Source of the DNA: a virus
Reading direction: 5' to 3' (one strand)
Virus record (IMG/VR): IMGVR_UViG_3300025684_000015
Coordinates: 33,887-97,886 of that record
DNA length: 64,000 bases
Shown: in pieces, positions 22,788 through 31,092 of the stretch
Numbering within the stretch: the stretch's first letter is position 1
Layout: the number at the start of each line of letters is the position of its first letter
The notes under the pieces: generated by a model
The model's database searches: none
Told to the model about the DNA's origin: nothing
Seen by the model: only the letters and a program-made list of their open reading frames with translations
Position numbers and translations under genes: made by a program

Positions 22788-22877
22788 ATGTACTTTATTG
22801 AAGTTTTAAGATGGGCTATAGCCGTTCTAAAACAGAAAAGAATCAAACGAGCATTAAAGCGCTCTAGGAGAAAATAA
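22788..22877 (+). CDS. 29-residue basic membrane-anchored microprotein
   Basis: ATG at 22788, one base after the stop of the previous gene, and TAA overlapping the ATG of the nuclease gene (TAATG). The product begins MYFIEVLRWAIAVLKQ and ends RALKRSRRK: a short hydrophobic helix and a strongly basic tail. Context, not sequence similarity, is the support. Confidence 0.5.
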   Translation: MYFIEVLRWAIAVLKQKRIKRALKRSRRK

Positions 22878-23311
22878 TGTACGAATATAGAGTTAAAGTC
22901 AACAAAGTAGTAGACGGTGATACCGTTGATGTTGATATTGAATTGGGATTTGGTGTTGTGCTATCTGATGAACGTGTAAGAATTATGGGTATTGATACTC
23001 CTGAAAGTCGCACTCGTGATTTAACAGAAAAAGCATTCGGTCTTGCAGCTAAGAAAAGATTGCAAGAACTTCTTGGTGATGTTGCAGTTTTAAGAACACA
23101 AATTGCTAAAAATGGTGAAGATATGAAAGGTAAGTTTGGCCGTGTCCTTGGTGACTTTGTTGCTGAAGATGGTCGAATGATTACCGAAATTATGATAGAA
23201 GAAGGACATTGCGTTCCTTACTTTGGTGGAAGTAAAGAAGAAACTCAGGCTGCACACATGGTTAATCGTGAAAGATTGATTGCCGAAGGTGTAGTTACCT
23301 TAGACGATTAA
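22877..23311 (+). CDS. staphylococcal-nuclease-like (thermonuclease family) protein
   Basis: 144 residues. SNase signature: VVDGDTVDVDIELGFG (~11-26), RVRIMGIDTPESRT (~35-48) with the catalytic-type Arg and Asp, and EKAFGLAAKKRLQELL. KGKFGRVLGDFVAEDGRMI (~86-105) matches the second active-site strand with Arg. No signal peptide is visible although the flanking genes encode exported proteins, so it should be cytosolic. Possible role: degradation of host nucleic acid. GGAG precedes the ATG at 8 bases. Confidence 0.9.
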   Translation: MYEYRVKVNKVVDGDTVDVDIELGFGVVLSDERVRIMGIDTPESRTRDLTEKAFGLAAKKRLQELLGDVAVLRTQIAKNGEDMKGKFGRVLGDFVAEDGRMITEIMIEEGHCVPYFGGSKEETQAAHMVNRERLIAEGVVTLDD

Positions 23312-23323
23312 GGAGAGATTCAT

Positions 23324-23536
23324 ATGTATGATTTATATTCTAAAAAAGAAAAAATATATTTCCTTATTTGCGGAATTTTAATGGCTTTAGGATTATCAGT
23401 AACAACTTACTTTTATTTTAAATCTAGAGTTATTTCAATGCAATGGGAACAATCTTTTACAACTCCAAAAGAATACTGGTCAAAAGTTCCAAAATGGGAA
23501 TGGAAACCAGTATTTAAAGAAGACAAATTAGGTTAG
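23324..23536 (+). CDS. small single-span membrane protein
   Basis: 70 residues with one transmembrane helix (YFLICGILMALGLSVTTYFYF, about 12-32) and a Trp/Lys-rich tail (EYWSKVPKWEWKPVFKED) on the other side. GGAG is 8 bases upstream of the ATG. It lies directly before the DUF1353 gene; together with 24136-24681 it could form a lysis-related (holin or spanin-like) set, which is only inferred from topology and position. Confidence 0.65.
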   Translation: MYDLYSKKEKIYFLICGILMALGLSVTTYFYFKSRVISMQWEQSFTTPKEYWSKVPKWEWKPVFKEDKLG

Positions 23537-23546
23537 GAGAATTCAA

Positions 23547-24134
23547 ATGCTTACAACAATAATAGATCAATTAGTTAATTTCTGGCAATTTACAATTGTT
23601 GGTATACTCGTACTTATCGGGTTTATTGCTAATCTATTTGGTGTTGATAATGATAAAGAATTGGTTAGCTTTTCATACGAAGAAATGCCTAACATGCGAC
23701 CTATTAAAATAGAAACTGCGGGCAAAGGTTTCTGGGGAGCTATATGGATGTGGTTTGTGGGTGTGCGTCAATGGGAAATTGCTGAAGATTTTAAATATAA
23801 ATTGCAAAATGAAGAATTTGTAATTCCAGCAGGATTTACTTTTGATGGCGCATCAGTACCTAAATTTTTAGCTACTTGGTTATCACCAACTGGGGTATTG
23901 TTAATGGGTGGTCTTATTCATGACTACGCATACAAATATCAAAGACTACTTAAAGTTGATGGTACTACAACGCATCTTATGAATCAAAGACAAGCTGATA
24001 TGATCTTTAGAGACATTAATATTGAACAAAATGGATTCCATTTACTTAACTACTTAGCCTATTGGGCTTTACGTATTGGTGGTTTTGTTGCATGGAATGG
24101 TCATAGAAAAAGAAACGTGCAAATAGGAGAATAA
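23547..24134 (+). CDS. DUF1353 family membrane-associated phage protein
   Basis: 195 residues. N-terminal transmembrane helix (~14-32), then the DUF1353 core: FVIPAGFTFDGASVPKFLAT (~92-111), GGLIHDYAYKYQ (~125-136) and RQADMIFRDINIEQNG (~155). DUF1353 proteins are common near phage lysis or tail genes and their role is unknown; the conserved H-D-x-x-Y suggests a metal or catalytic site. AGGAG precedes the ATG. Confidence 0.85.
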   Translation: MLTTIIDQLVNFWQFTIVGILVLIGFIANLFGVDNDKELVSFSYEEMPNMRPIKIETAGKGFWGAIWMWFVGVRQWEIAEDFKYKLQNEEFVIPAGFTFDGASVPKFLATWLSPTGVLLMGGLIHDYAYKYQRLLKVDGTTTHLMNQRQADMIFRDINIEQNGFHLLNYLAYWALRIGGFVAWNGHRKRNVQIGE

Positions 24135-24135
24135 C

Positions 24136-24681
24136 ATGGCAGAATTCGAATTTGCTGGAACCACCTTTCGTGGTGGAAAAATGTTTATGGTTCTTACTGC
24201 TCTATCAACTCTAGGCGGTGCTGCTTGGGGTGGATTCGAATTCTATAATGACTATAGGAATATGAAAGAAATTGTTGAAAACATCGATGTGGATGCAATT
24301 AAAGCTGAAAATACTTTAGTTATTCAAAAGATGGATGAACAAATGATTCGTATTGAAGAAGCTATAGAATATACACGAGACATTAAATCTGGTTTAAGAG
24401 ATGATATTCTTTCGGTTGAAAAGCAAGTAGATCGTATGGAAGACAAAATTAGATCTTCTGAACAAGAAACTCGTGAACTTATAGTAAATGCAGAAGAACG
24501 ATTTGAGGCAAAAAGAGACGCTCTACAAAACGATTATGACCAAAAGGCCAGTCGTCTTGCAGAGCGAAATGATAATACTATAAAAGACCTTGAGACAAAG
24601 GTAGCTCGAGATCTGAAGGACCTTGAAGATCAGTTGACAAAGAAGTTGCAGCGGTCACTGGACAATCCACTTGCGAACTAA
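24136..24681 (+). CDS. membrane-anchored coiled-coil protein
   Basis: 181 residues. One hydrophobic segment near the N-terminus (MFMVLTALSTLGGAAWGGF, ~15-33) and then ~140 residues of almost uninterrupted charged coiled coil. The topology is like inner-membrane spanins or cell-envelope spacers. It ends in the opposite strand's DUF3310 gene: the last 104 bases are shared by two convergent coding regions. GGAGAATAAC precedes the ATG. Confidence 0.75.
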   Translation: MAEFEFAGTTFRGGKMFMVLTALSTLGGAAWGGFEFYNDYRNMKEIVENIDVDAIKAENTLVIQKMDEQMIRIEEAIEYTRDIKSGLRDDILSVEKQVDRMEDKIRSSEQETRELIVNAEERFEAKRDALQNDYDQKASRLAERNDNTIKDLETKVARDLKDLEDQLTKKLQRSLDNPLAN

Positions 24682-24943
24682 GGTCATGGATATATAACTG
24701 GATGAGTGCATAGTGAAGGACCTTCATAAGGTCTTTCCTTGCATCATCTGGTGATCCTTTCTTACCATAACGTTGAGCATATTTCATAACGTTACCAATA
24801 CAAAATCCAGTACCATGACCACCATCAATAATAAATTCAGTTGCTTGAAATTTGTCAGTTGAATAATGACCTTTATACGTAGAATCAATATATGATTTAA
24901 ATTGGCGAATCAATTCACCTTCATTATATTTGTAGTCTATCAT
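24578..24943 (-). CDS. DUF3310-like protein
   Basis: 121 residues from the ATG at 24943, preceded by AGGAGATAAA. The core FIIDGGHGTGFCIGNVMKYA (residues ~35-54) and QRYGKKGSPDDARKDLMKVL match the DUF3310 family (pattern G-N-x-x-K-Y-x-x-R-x-x-x-K), widespread in phages, role unknown. The C-terminal ~30 residues after LYIHDL are low-complexity and lie over the end of the plus-strand gene at 24136-24681. Last gene of the small-gene block started at 26174-26202. Confidence 0.8.
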   Translation of the reverse strand: MIDYKYNEGELIRQFKSYIDSTYKGHYSTDKFQATEFIIDGGHGTGFCIGNVMKYAQRYGKKGSPDDARKDLMKVLHYALIQLYIHDLSSQVDCPVTAATSLSTDLQGPSDLELPLSQGLL

Positions 24944-24944
24944 T

Positions 24945-25262
24945 TTATCTCCTATAAATGTATGCTTTATAAAGTGAAGCATTTTTGATTCCACCGACAA
25001 TATTTCCAAAGTAATCGTAAGAAACCTCGCCTTTTGAATTACAGAATGCATAATGTGGGTGAACAGCTTTCATTTTTTGGTATGGCTTACGACCACGAAT
25101 AACAACTCTCCAGCGATAGTCATCTCCACGCTGTTTATTCCATTCGTTAAATCGCGAAACCATACCTCTAACCATTTGCAATTCTTGCATGTCTTTTTCA
25201 TTATCAGGTGAAAAAGTGCCAACATATGAGTCAGTTGGATAACGTTGTGGTTCAATCGCCAT
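24945..25262 (-). CDS. small early protein, unknown
   Basis: 105 residues from ATG 25262, which follows GGAGGGTATGTACA; the longer frame lacks a good ribosome binding site. Basic and aromatic-rich, with WRVVIRGRKPYQKMKA (~58-73) and YDYFGNIVGGIKNA (~85). Possibly nucleic-acid-binding from its charge. Not recognised. Confidence 0.65.
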   Translation of the reverse strand: MAIEPQRYPTDSYVGTFSPDNEKDMQELQMVRGMVSRFNEWNKQRGDDYRWRVVIRGRKPYQKMKAVHPHYAFCNSKGEVSYDYFGNIVGGIKNASLYKAYIYRR

Positions 25263-25464
25263 TGTACATACCCTCCGCAATATAAGCAGCATAATCTGCT
25301 AAATCATTACCAATTGTTTCAAATTCCTCAATTGCAGATTCACGCTGTATTGGTTTACTAGCAAATTCTGCACGAACCATAGTCATGAACTGGTCACGAG
25401 GTGTATTATAATTTTCTTGAGCAAATTCTTGCCCCTCAAAAACTGCTTGTCCCATCTTACTCAT
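25252..25464 (-). CDS. small early protein, unknown
   Basis: 70 residues, helical, acidic C-terminus (NDLADYAAYIAEGMYNGD). Overlaps both neighbours by 8-11 bases, fitting a compact early operon. Function unknown. Confidence 0.6.
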   Translation of the reverse strand: MSKMGQAVFEGQEFAQENYNTPRDQFMTMVRAEFASKPIQRESAIEEFETIGNDLADYAAYIAEGMYNGD

Positions 25465-25648
25465 AATCGTTTCCTTTCATCAATATTATACCTATTATTA
25501 TACAACAAAAACCAGCCAATGTAAAGGCAATAATTTGAGTTAATGACATTGCATTTTCCATACACGCGCCATCACAATCTGATCCCGCTGATCCAAGAAT
25601 AAGAATAAACCCAAAGAAAGCAATTAATCCACCCATCATTTTTGACAT
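25457..25648 (-). CDS. small two-span membrane protein
   Basis: 63 residues with two transmembrane helices (about 6-22 and 38-57) separated by a loop with two Cys (SDCDGACMEN). One-base overlap with the gene upstream. Holin-like in size and topology, but located among early genes, so host-membrane modification is equally possible. Confidence 0.65.
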   Translation of the reverse strand: MSKMMGGLIAFFGFILILGSAGSDCDGACMENAMSLTQIIAFTLAGFCCIIIGIILMKGNDYE

Positions 25649-25860
25649 TACACTTCCTCCACTGTAATTTTATATTTCTTACCATTCATATCTTCAACAC
25701 TAATTGTTTTTTTAGTAGATACGAAATAACCTTTGTCAGGATGTAAATCCATTTGAACTTTTGAAACATCGCTCAACTTGATACGATCGGGATTCATGTA
25801 TTGATCTCTAATCAAACCTTTTTGTACTGCATCTGCAATATAATCACAATAAGCTAACAT
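25648..25860 (-). CDS. small early protein, unknown
   Basis: 70 residues, soluble alpha+beta, with VSKVQMDLHPDKGYFVST and a C-terminal Lys/Glu strand pair. Touches the membrane-protein gene downstream by one base. Not recognised. Confidence 0.6.
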   Translation of the reverse strand: MLAYCDYIADAVQKGLIRDQYMNPDRIKLSDVSKVQMDLHPDKGYFVSTKKTISVEDMNGKKYKITVEEV

Positions 25861-25871
25861 AACTATCTCTC

Positions 25872-26141
25872 CTAAGAACCTAAAACAATTTCATATGAAC
25901 CATCTGCATCTTTTCTAAAAGCTTCGATAAAATAATGCCAATCAAAGTCGGCCTGAATACGAAGACTATTTGCAGCGCGGATAACATCTGCTTCATCACC
26001 TGAAGACAAAAATGACGATACTTGAGATTTTTCATAGTTGGGATAATCCCCACCTGAAATATAAGTATAAGTGATACGACTACCAGCTGGTGGTAAAGTA
26101 ACATCATCACAAAGTACAGATTCTACAAAGTCATTCATCAT
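25872..26141 (-). CDS. small early protein, unknown
   Basis: 89 residues starting at the MMNDF methionines; the longer frame starts in the shared promoter leader (ATGAAAAAAGGA) and is not real. Acidic, with SGDEADVIRAANSLRIQADF in the second half and a beta-rich C-terminus. First gene behind the promoter at 26174-26202. Confidence 0.6.
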   Translation of the reverse strand: MMNDFVESVLCDDVTLPPAGSRITYTYISGGDYPNYEKSQVSSFLSSGDEADVIRAANSLRIQADFDWHYFIEAFRKDADGSYEIVLGS

Positions 26142-26173
26142 TGGTTTAGTTCCTTTTTTCATTTTATAAGTAT

Positions 26174-26202
26174 ATTATACTATACTTTTTAGCCTTTGTA
26201 AA
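26174..26202 (-). promoter_or_regulatory. early promoter of a terminator-promoter cassette
   Basis: Minus strand TTTACA (26202-26197), 17 bases, TATAAT (26179-26174), then the shared leader. Drives the six-gene block down to 24578. Confidence 0.88.
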
Positions 26203-26207
26203 CAAAA

Positions 26208-26238
26208 AAATGCACTTAATTTGAAAAAAAGTGCATTT
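26208..26238 (-). terminator. cassette terminator hairpin
   Basis: AAATGCAC (26208-26215) / GTGCATTT (26231-26238), the same sequence as at 5167-5197. Ends the uvsX-to-thyX transcript. Confidence 0.8.
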
Positions 26239-26284
26239 AGTTTGAGAGGAAAATCAATAACTTAGGAATTATTTTAAAAAAATA

Positions 26285-26956
26285 TTAAATATTCTCCACA
26301 TATTCATCAATTAGAGGGAAGATTTTAGCAATTGCACAAGCACATTCCCTTGCAATTTCCATATGTTCTTTTTGAGTACCATTGGCAGATCTTAGCTCAA
26401 TGTAATGAATCCAAGATCGAAGGGTACCATTCACATATAACCTAGACTTAGTCAATCCTTCAGGTAGTACAGCACGAGCTTGTTCTTTTGCAATACCATG
26501 ATCTAAAGCCCACGCATAAACTTCTTGCACCATCCAAAGTACTCTACGTTGATGCCGATCCCATTCCCTCTGAAGTTCTTCACTATCAGTTTCAATAGAG
26601 TTCTGACGATTCTTTGTATCTTGCAATCGAGCTTCTCTAATCTCAAACTCATCAGTTAAATCACGAACATCAGCATATCGTTGAGAAAACTCTTGAAATG
26701 AAAATGATCTATGCCTTAATAGTTGTCTTGCAATGTCTCGAGTTGTTTCAACTTCTATGCAAGCAGATACCATTTCGAAGGGTGACCAGTGTTTGTGCTT
26801 TGCGAGATAGGCAAGTAACCTTTCTGACGTCGCAGAAGAAATTTGGTTCGAGGGGTTGGATACACGGGCGCAATACGCCACGAGTTCTTGGATATCATTA
26901 CCGACATATAGTTCTCCTTCTGGGGTTTGCGAATATGAGATTAATCGTGCTTTCAT
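26285..26956 (-). CDS. thyX: flavin-dependent thymidylate synthase
   Basis: 223 residues. The ThyX motif R-H-R-x-x-S-x-x-x-x-S-x-R is present as RHRSFSFQEFSQRYA (residues ~80-94), and the region around GLTKSRLYVNGTLRSWIHYI (~165-185) matches the C-terminal ThyX core. It makes dTMP from dUMP using FADH2 and methylene-THF. The window also has a ThyA-family protein (32564-33286), which suggests that one of the two does something other than plain dTMP synthesis. Overlaps the small gene upstream by 4 bases. Confidence 0.95.
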   Translation of the reverse strand: MKARLISYSQTPEGELYVGNDIQELVAYCARVSNPSNQISSATSERLLAYLAKHKHWSPFEMVSACIEVETTRDIARQLLRHRSFSFQEFSQRYADVRDLTDEFEIREARLQDTKNRQNSIETDSEELQREWDRHQRRVLWMVQEVYAWALDHGIAKEQARAVLPEGLTKSRLYVNGTLRSWIHYIELRSANGTQKEHMEIARECACAIAKIFPLIDEYVENI

Positions 26957-27135
26957 GTCTGTGGATCCTGGCCTGGTTGGTAATATTGGGCTTCTTCTGG
27001 TTTTAAGGAATTTTTTATACTATCCTTAAGTATCTCGTTAAATCCTCTATCCAAAATCCATTGCTTAGCGGCTTCATCCATTTCTAATGAAATAATGCCT
27101 TGGTCTGAGTCATAGCTAATTACATCTAATTTCAT
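26953..27135 (-). CDS. small conserved T4-like protein, unknown
   Basis: 60 residues from ATG 27135, preceded by GGATGGAAACT. Contains GIISLEMDEAAKQWILDRGF and a polar C-terminus. Overlaps the gp41 gene's end by 4 bases and thyX by 4 bases. Similar small genes between helicase and downstream genes occur in marine T4-like phages; no function known. Confidence 0.6.
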   Translation of the reverse strand: MKLDVISYDSDQGIISLEMDEAAKQWILDRGFNEILKDSIKNSLKPEEAQYYQPGQDPQT

Positions 27136-28517
27136 AGTTTCCATCCATCAAATTTTTCAGCTGAAATTCTACCACCGGCATTTGACTTATCAAAAACTGG
27201 AGTATCATCAACCAGTTGTGGTTCTTGAGATTGATCCACATCGTATAGTCTCATTCTAGATCTATCTATACCGACAACAAATCTTTTATAAAGCGTGGGA
27301 TCATTATAACGATTTTTAAGTTGCTTGACCATAAGTTGTCCATCTTTTTCGAGTTCTTCGGTTGAGATGAGTGCAAACATAAGATCGGCGGTAGCGGGTA
27401 ATCCAAAAGACTCGGACGTATCTTCAAGCCCAACATCTGAGTTAGAATAACCCGAGCGAGTCGTTTGCGTTGCAGAGAACACCGGCACATCGAATTCGAC
27501 GGCAAGTCCACGTAATTCTTCAGCAACTGCTTTAATGTAAGTGTATGAGTTGATTGCACCACCCATTCCCTTCATTCGAGATGAAGCACAGATATTTAAG
27601 TAATCAATAAAGATAATATCAGGTTCAAACTGTTTCTTTAATTTCAACTCATTCAATAAAGCTCTAAAGTGCCCTGCATGAGCTGACCCAGTAGGATATT
27701 CCTTTACAATCAATCGACCTGTAGTCTTACGAGCTAAGTTTGCAATTTTACTTGTAAACATATCTTTTGACATTTTATCGAGTTGATCAATGGGAACATT
27801 CAATAAGTTAGCATCGATACGCTCAGCAATACGTTCTTCTGCCATTTCCATCGTAATATAAAGAACATTACGACCTTCTACCAAAGCGCCACTAGCAACA
27901 TGACACATGAATAGAGACTTGCCAACGCCAGTACCTGCAAGGGCAATGTTAAGTGTTTTACGTGGTACACCACCCTTTGTAATTTTATTGAGATAATCGA
28001 GATCAAAGGGAATCCTATCTTCTTCTGTATGGTAGAAATCAAATCGTTGTTCAGCATTATCAACATAATCGTGACCAACATTAGTATCAAAGGCTACGCC
28101 AAGAGCTTTTGTAAGAAGATCTGGTAAAGCATTCTTAGTTAAAGTATCATGTTTACCATCAATAATATTAATAGATTCCATTACTGCATTATAAATTGCA
28201 CGATCTTGACACCACTTTTCAGTATTATCAAGTAACCAATTTTCATCTACTGTATCACCAACAAATAATTGTTTAGCAATTTCTACTGCAGCAGTAAAAG
28301 TATCACCATTTAGATTTGAATGCTCATTTAATTCTACTAAGAAAGTTTCTTGACTTGGTAGTTTATTATATTTTGCGACAAATTTACCAGCTTCTTTAAA
28401 GAGCGCTCTATATGGCCCTTCAAAGTATTCTGGTTTAATAAATGGTAACACCTTACGCATGTAATCTTCATTAGTTAAAAGATTACGCAGTATTGTATTC
28501 TCAATTTGTAAGTTCAT
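27132..28517 (-). CDS. 41: gp41 replicative DNA helicase (DnaB family)
   Basis: About 461 residues (start MNLQIENT; two slightly longer starts are possible). N-terminal DnaB-like domain, then the RecA-type motor: Walker A NIALAGTGVGKSLFMCHVAS (~200), ITMEMAEERIAERIDAN (~228), Walker B DIIFIDYLNIC (~295), and VPVFSATQTTRSGYSN with the sensor Gln (~345). It unwinds DNA 5'-3' ahead of gp43 and pairs with the primase. Part of the uvsX-41-thyX operon. Confidence 0.95.
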   Translation of the reverse strand: MNLQIENTILRNLLTNEDYMRKVLPFIKPEYFEGPYRALFKEAGKFVAKYNKLPSQETFLVELNEHSNLNGDTFTAAVEIAKQLFVGDTVDENWLLDNTEKWCQDRAIYNAVMESINIIDGKHDTLTKNALPDLLTKALGVAFDTNVGHDYVDNAEQRFDFYHTEEDRIPFDLDYLNKITKGGVPRKTLNIALAGTGVGKSLFMCHVASGALVEGRNVLYITMEMAEERIAERIDANLLNVPIDQLDKMSKDMFTSKIANLARKTTGRLIVKEYPTGSAHAGHFRALLNELKLKKQFEPDIIFIDYLNICASSRMKGMGGAINSYTYIKAVAEELRGLAVEFDVPVFSATQTTRSGYSNSDVGLEDTSESFGLPATADLMFALISTEELEKDGQLMVKQLKNRYNDPTLYKRFVVGIDRSRMRLYDVDQSQEPQLVDDTPVFDKSNAGGRISAEKFDGWKL

Positions 28518-28818
28518 CTCCATTTTCCCGATCATAAGCTTTCACAAAGCCTTCTTCAAGGCCTTTATCAATAATATCTAATAATACCATACCAGCGAAG
28601 TTTTGTAAACCATTATTTTCAACTGATAGGTTTTCATCGGGTGTATCTACAATTTGAAAGTCAAAAGTTAATGCCTCTTCTTTATCGTTATATCCAATTT
28701 CACCAAAGACAATAGTAGTCTCCACGAAGTCACCAGACTCAAAGCGTACTGCCCAAGCATCTGGATGTTCTTCGTGGTGTACTAATTTATAGTCTTTATT
28801 TTCACTCAATGATATCAT
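28501..28818 (-). CDS. small conserved T4-like protein, unknown
   Basis: About 105 residues starting near MISLSENKD (28818); the start is uncertain because several ATGs overlap the end of uvsX. Acidic, beta-rich N-half (AVRFESGDFVETTIVFGEIG) and a helical C-terminus. Lies between uvsX and 41 with overlaps on both sides. Function unknown. Confidence 0.65.
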   Translation of the reverse strand: MISLSENKDYKLVHHEEHPDAWAVRFESGDFVETTIVFGEIGYNDKEEALTFDFQIVDTPDENLSVENNGLQNFAGMVLLDIIDKGLEEGFVKAYDRENGDELTN

Positions 28819-29848
28819 CATCAATCTCAATAATCTTATTGCCACCAATTTTATAACACTGAGTTAAATATTCTTTAAAATCGGTTTCTTCAAAAATAGA
28901 TGTCCAGAATTCGGGGTCAAGAGTTTGTTTTTCTCGTACCTTTTGATCTGAAATTTCTCCAGTTTCTCTATCAACTTTGGCGTACCAGCCATTAGAAGGT
29001 TTGGCAATATAGTTACCTGTAAGTGCAATTTCACGAAGACCAGAGAACTTTTGTACGCCACCTTCCCAAGATACTGAAATAGGAATCTTTGATTTTTCTT
29101 TGACATAACGAGATTTCTCAACGTTAATTACAAAGTCATAACCAGTAATTTCAGTTCCAGTCTTATTTTGTCGGCGACCAAGAATCCAGATATTATCGGC
29201 TGAGTAATAGATACCAGTACCACCAGAAACAATAGCCTTAGGGAACAATCCAATCTCTTGATAAGTATGGTTAACCGCAATCAATGGGATATTCTTCATT
29301 GCTAGATATGGTGTACACATACGGAACAAACCTTTTAATGCTTTTGCACGAGACATATCAGCAACTGATTTCTCATTCAGTGCATCTTCAAGTTCTTTCT
29401 TTGAAGCTAGGTTACCAACAGAGTCAATAACAATACAAACTCGATCGTTATAATCTAAAGACTCTAATTGATGTACAATATCAAATTTAAGTTCTTCTAC
29501 GTTTGTAATAGGTGTGTGCAATACCCGAGAAGTATCGATCTCGAATTGTTCAAAGTATTGTTGTGGTGAACCAAACTCTGAATCATAAAACAATAATACT
29601 GCTTCAGGATATTTTTTAAGATATGCCGAAGCCATAATCAATGCAAACGAAGTTTTAAAGTGTTTTGATGGACCGGCAAGAACTGTTAGTCCTGGAGCTA
29701 GACCACCATCAGCACTGCCAGATAAAGCTACGTTAATCATTGGTACATCTGTTGGGATCATATCTTTATCGGTAAAGAATTTAGATTCAGAAAGAACTTC
29801 AGTGTGTTTGACTCTGGAATTCTTTTTTAGTTTATCCATAATGGACAT
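28802..29848 (-). CDS. uvsX: UvsX recombinase (RecA/Rad51 family)
   Basis: 348 residues. Walker A variant TVLAGPSKHFKTSFALIMAS (~54-73), Walker B DRVCIVIDSVGNLASKKE (~140), and NHTYQEIGLFPKAIVSGGTG (~193-212) with the DNA-binding L2 region. It catalyses strand exchange in recombination-dependent replication together with UvsY (49827-50273) and gp46/47. AGGAGTACTAT precedes the ATG, and the early promoter at 29885-29913 lies 37 bases upstream. Confidence 0.95.
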   Translation of the reverse strand: MSIMDKLKKNSRVKHTEVLSESKFFTDKDMIPTDVPMINVALSGSADGGLAPGLTVLAGPSKHFKTSFALIMASAYLKKYPEAVLLFYDSEFGSPQQYFEQFEIDTSRVLHTPITNVEELKFDIVHQLESLDYNDRVCIVIDSVGNLASKKELEDALNEKSVADMSRAKALKGLFRMCTPYLAMKNIPLIAVNHTYQEIGLFPKAIVSGGTGIYYSADNIWILGRRQNKTGTEITGYDFVINVEKSRYVKEKSKIPISVSWEGGVQKFSGLREIALTGNYIAKPSNGWYAKVDRETGEISDQKVREKQTLDPEFWTSIFEETDFKEYLTQCYKIGGNKIIEIDDDIIE

Positions 29849-29884
29849 ATAGTACTCCTATTTCCTTTTGATTAATTAAGTTAT

Positions 29885-29913
29885 ATTATACCATAAATTC
29901 ATCTAATTGTAAA
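29885..29913 (-). promoter_or_regulatory. early-type promoter for the uvsX-41-thyX operon
   Basis: Minus strand TTTACA (29913-29908), 17 bases, TATAAT (29890-29885). It lies inside the last codons of the DNA methyltransferase gene, which ends at 29886. Confidence 0.85.
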
Positions 29914-31091
29914 CCATTATTTTCATATTGTAGTGTTTGACTTTTATTATCTTGAATAAGAAAATTAGTATCAAGCATTTTATTATGAGATCTACCCTCA
30001 ATAAAAGACTTTACTTCCATAGCCATATCTTTTGCTGTAGAAACTGGTACGTTTTGGCAAATGTGATTTAAGTTTGATAAACCACCATGAAGCTGAAAAT
30101 CATTAGGCAATTTCATAATTGCCAAACATTCACGAATAGTTAGGTATCGATCTTCATCAGGATGAGTTAATGACGTTGGCATATGGCCAACAAAAGCACC
30201 AATATAATCCTTAGGGATCTCGGTATTCTTTCTCATGATATTACCACCAGCCGCAAGTTTATCGTACATACGAATGCACTTGGCTTCTTCACGCTCATAG
30301 TTATGAGCTTTCATCCATTTACCTACATCTAAATATGAGATCTTATGTGCCTCAATATAGTCTAATGGATTCGTGGTTTTTTCAATCTTATTTGCAAATT
30401 CCGCATGAGTAATACCTCCTTCTATTTCTTGAAGGACGTACTTATAAAACGGATTATCAGACGGCACACGAGAATTTGTGAGGATTTGGCTCATTGGATC
30501 ATTAGGATCCCGTTTCACGGAACGTATCGTATCCTCGATTTTTTCGTGGTCCCTCTTTATATATTCAAAAACAGGGACTTTATCGCCCTTCCAGAAAAAA
30601 TAAAATGTTCTATCTCTTACTTGCGAAAGGCCATGAAGAAGCGACTTAGTTTTGAAGATTGAGAAGGAATATCCAAATTCAGTTCCAATTGCTCTGAGTT
30701 TTGAGACGATCGGCGATCCCATTTTGCTTGCCAAGCGCGGTGCATTTTCCCCCCAAAAAACTGTAGGTTTAATATGCTCAAGCACAAGACGTGATGTATG
30801 TAACATCCAGTCATTTGTAGGGCTATCAGAAGCGGAAGAAGGACTAAGGCTGCTAAGGCCAGCGCAAGGGCAAACGGTGTTAACAACATCAACGCCATGA
30901 GCGCTACCCAGCTTTGAAGTATCATTGTCAAGGAGTGTGTATGGTACTGTTCCTCCGTAGTATTCGAGGAGGTGTTTGTCGTTGTTTGAAAAAACTTCAT
31001 AGCTTAAAATATACTCCGGCTTTGTTCCAAATGCTTGTTGCATTGCTATAGTTTCACCGCCAATAAGTGGTACTATACTCGCATAATTCAT
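29886..31091 (-). CDS. DNA (cytosine-5) methyltransferase-like protein
   Basis: 401 residues. Ordered C5-MTase motifs: motif I as VPLIGGETIAMQQAFG (~8-23), motif IV with the catalytic P-C in NTVCPCAGLSSLS (~73-85), motif VI GENAPR (~114), motif VIII LSQVRDRTFYFF (~155-166, Q-V-R-D-R), and a C-terminal motif IX/X region around YLTIRECLAIMKLPNDF (~320). It methylates (or, with a different cofactor, alkylates) cytosine in DNA. The next gene encodes a GT-A glycosyltransferase, so the mark may be elaborated further. No restriction partner is visible. Confidence 0.88.
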   Translation of the reverse strand: MNYASIVPLIGGETIAMQQAFGTKPEYILSYEVFSNNDKHLLEYYGGTVPYTLLDNDTSKLGSAHGVDVVNTVCPCAGLSSLSPSSASDSPTNDWMLHTSRLVLEHIKPTVFWGENAPRLASKMGSPIVSKLRAIGTEFGYSFSIFKTKSLLHGLSQVRDRTFYFFWKGDKVPVFEYIKRDHEKIEDTIRSVKRDPNDPMSQILTNSRVPSDNPFYKYVLQEIEGGITHAEFANKIEKTTNPLDYIEAHKISYLDVGKWMKAHNYEREEAKCIRMYDKLAAGGNIMRKNTEIPKDYIGAFVGHMPTSLTHPDEDRYLTIRECLAIMKLPNDFQLHGGLSNLNHICQNVPVSTAKDMAMEVKSFIEGRSHNKMLDTNFLIQDNKSQTLQYENNGLQLDEFMV

Positions 31092-31092
31092 A

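Noticed and set aside
25457-25648. Holin
   Set aside because: Two membrane spans and small size fit, but it lies in an early gene block far from the M15 peptidase, so the label is not justified.
30617-31000. 127-residue frame within the C5 methyltransferase gene
   Set aside because: The methyltransferase motifs in the main frame are intact, so this is a shadow frame.
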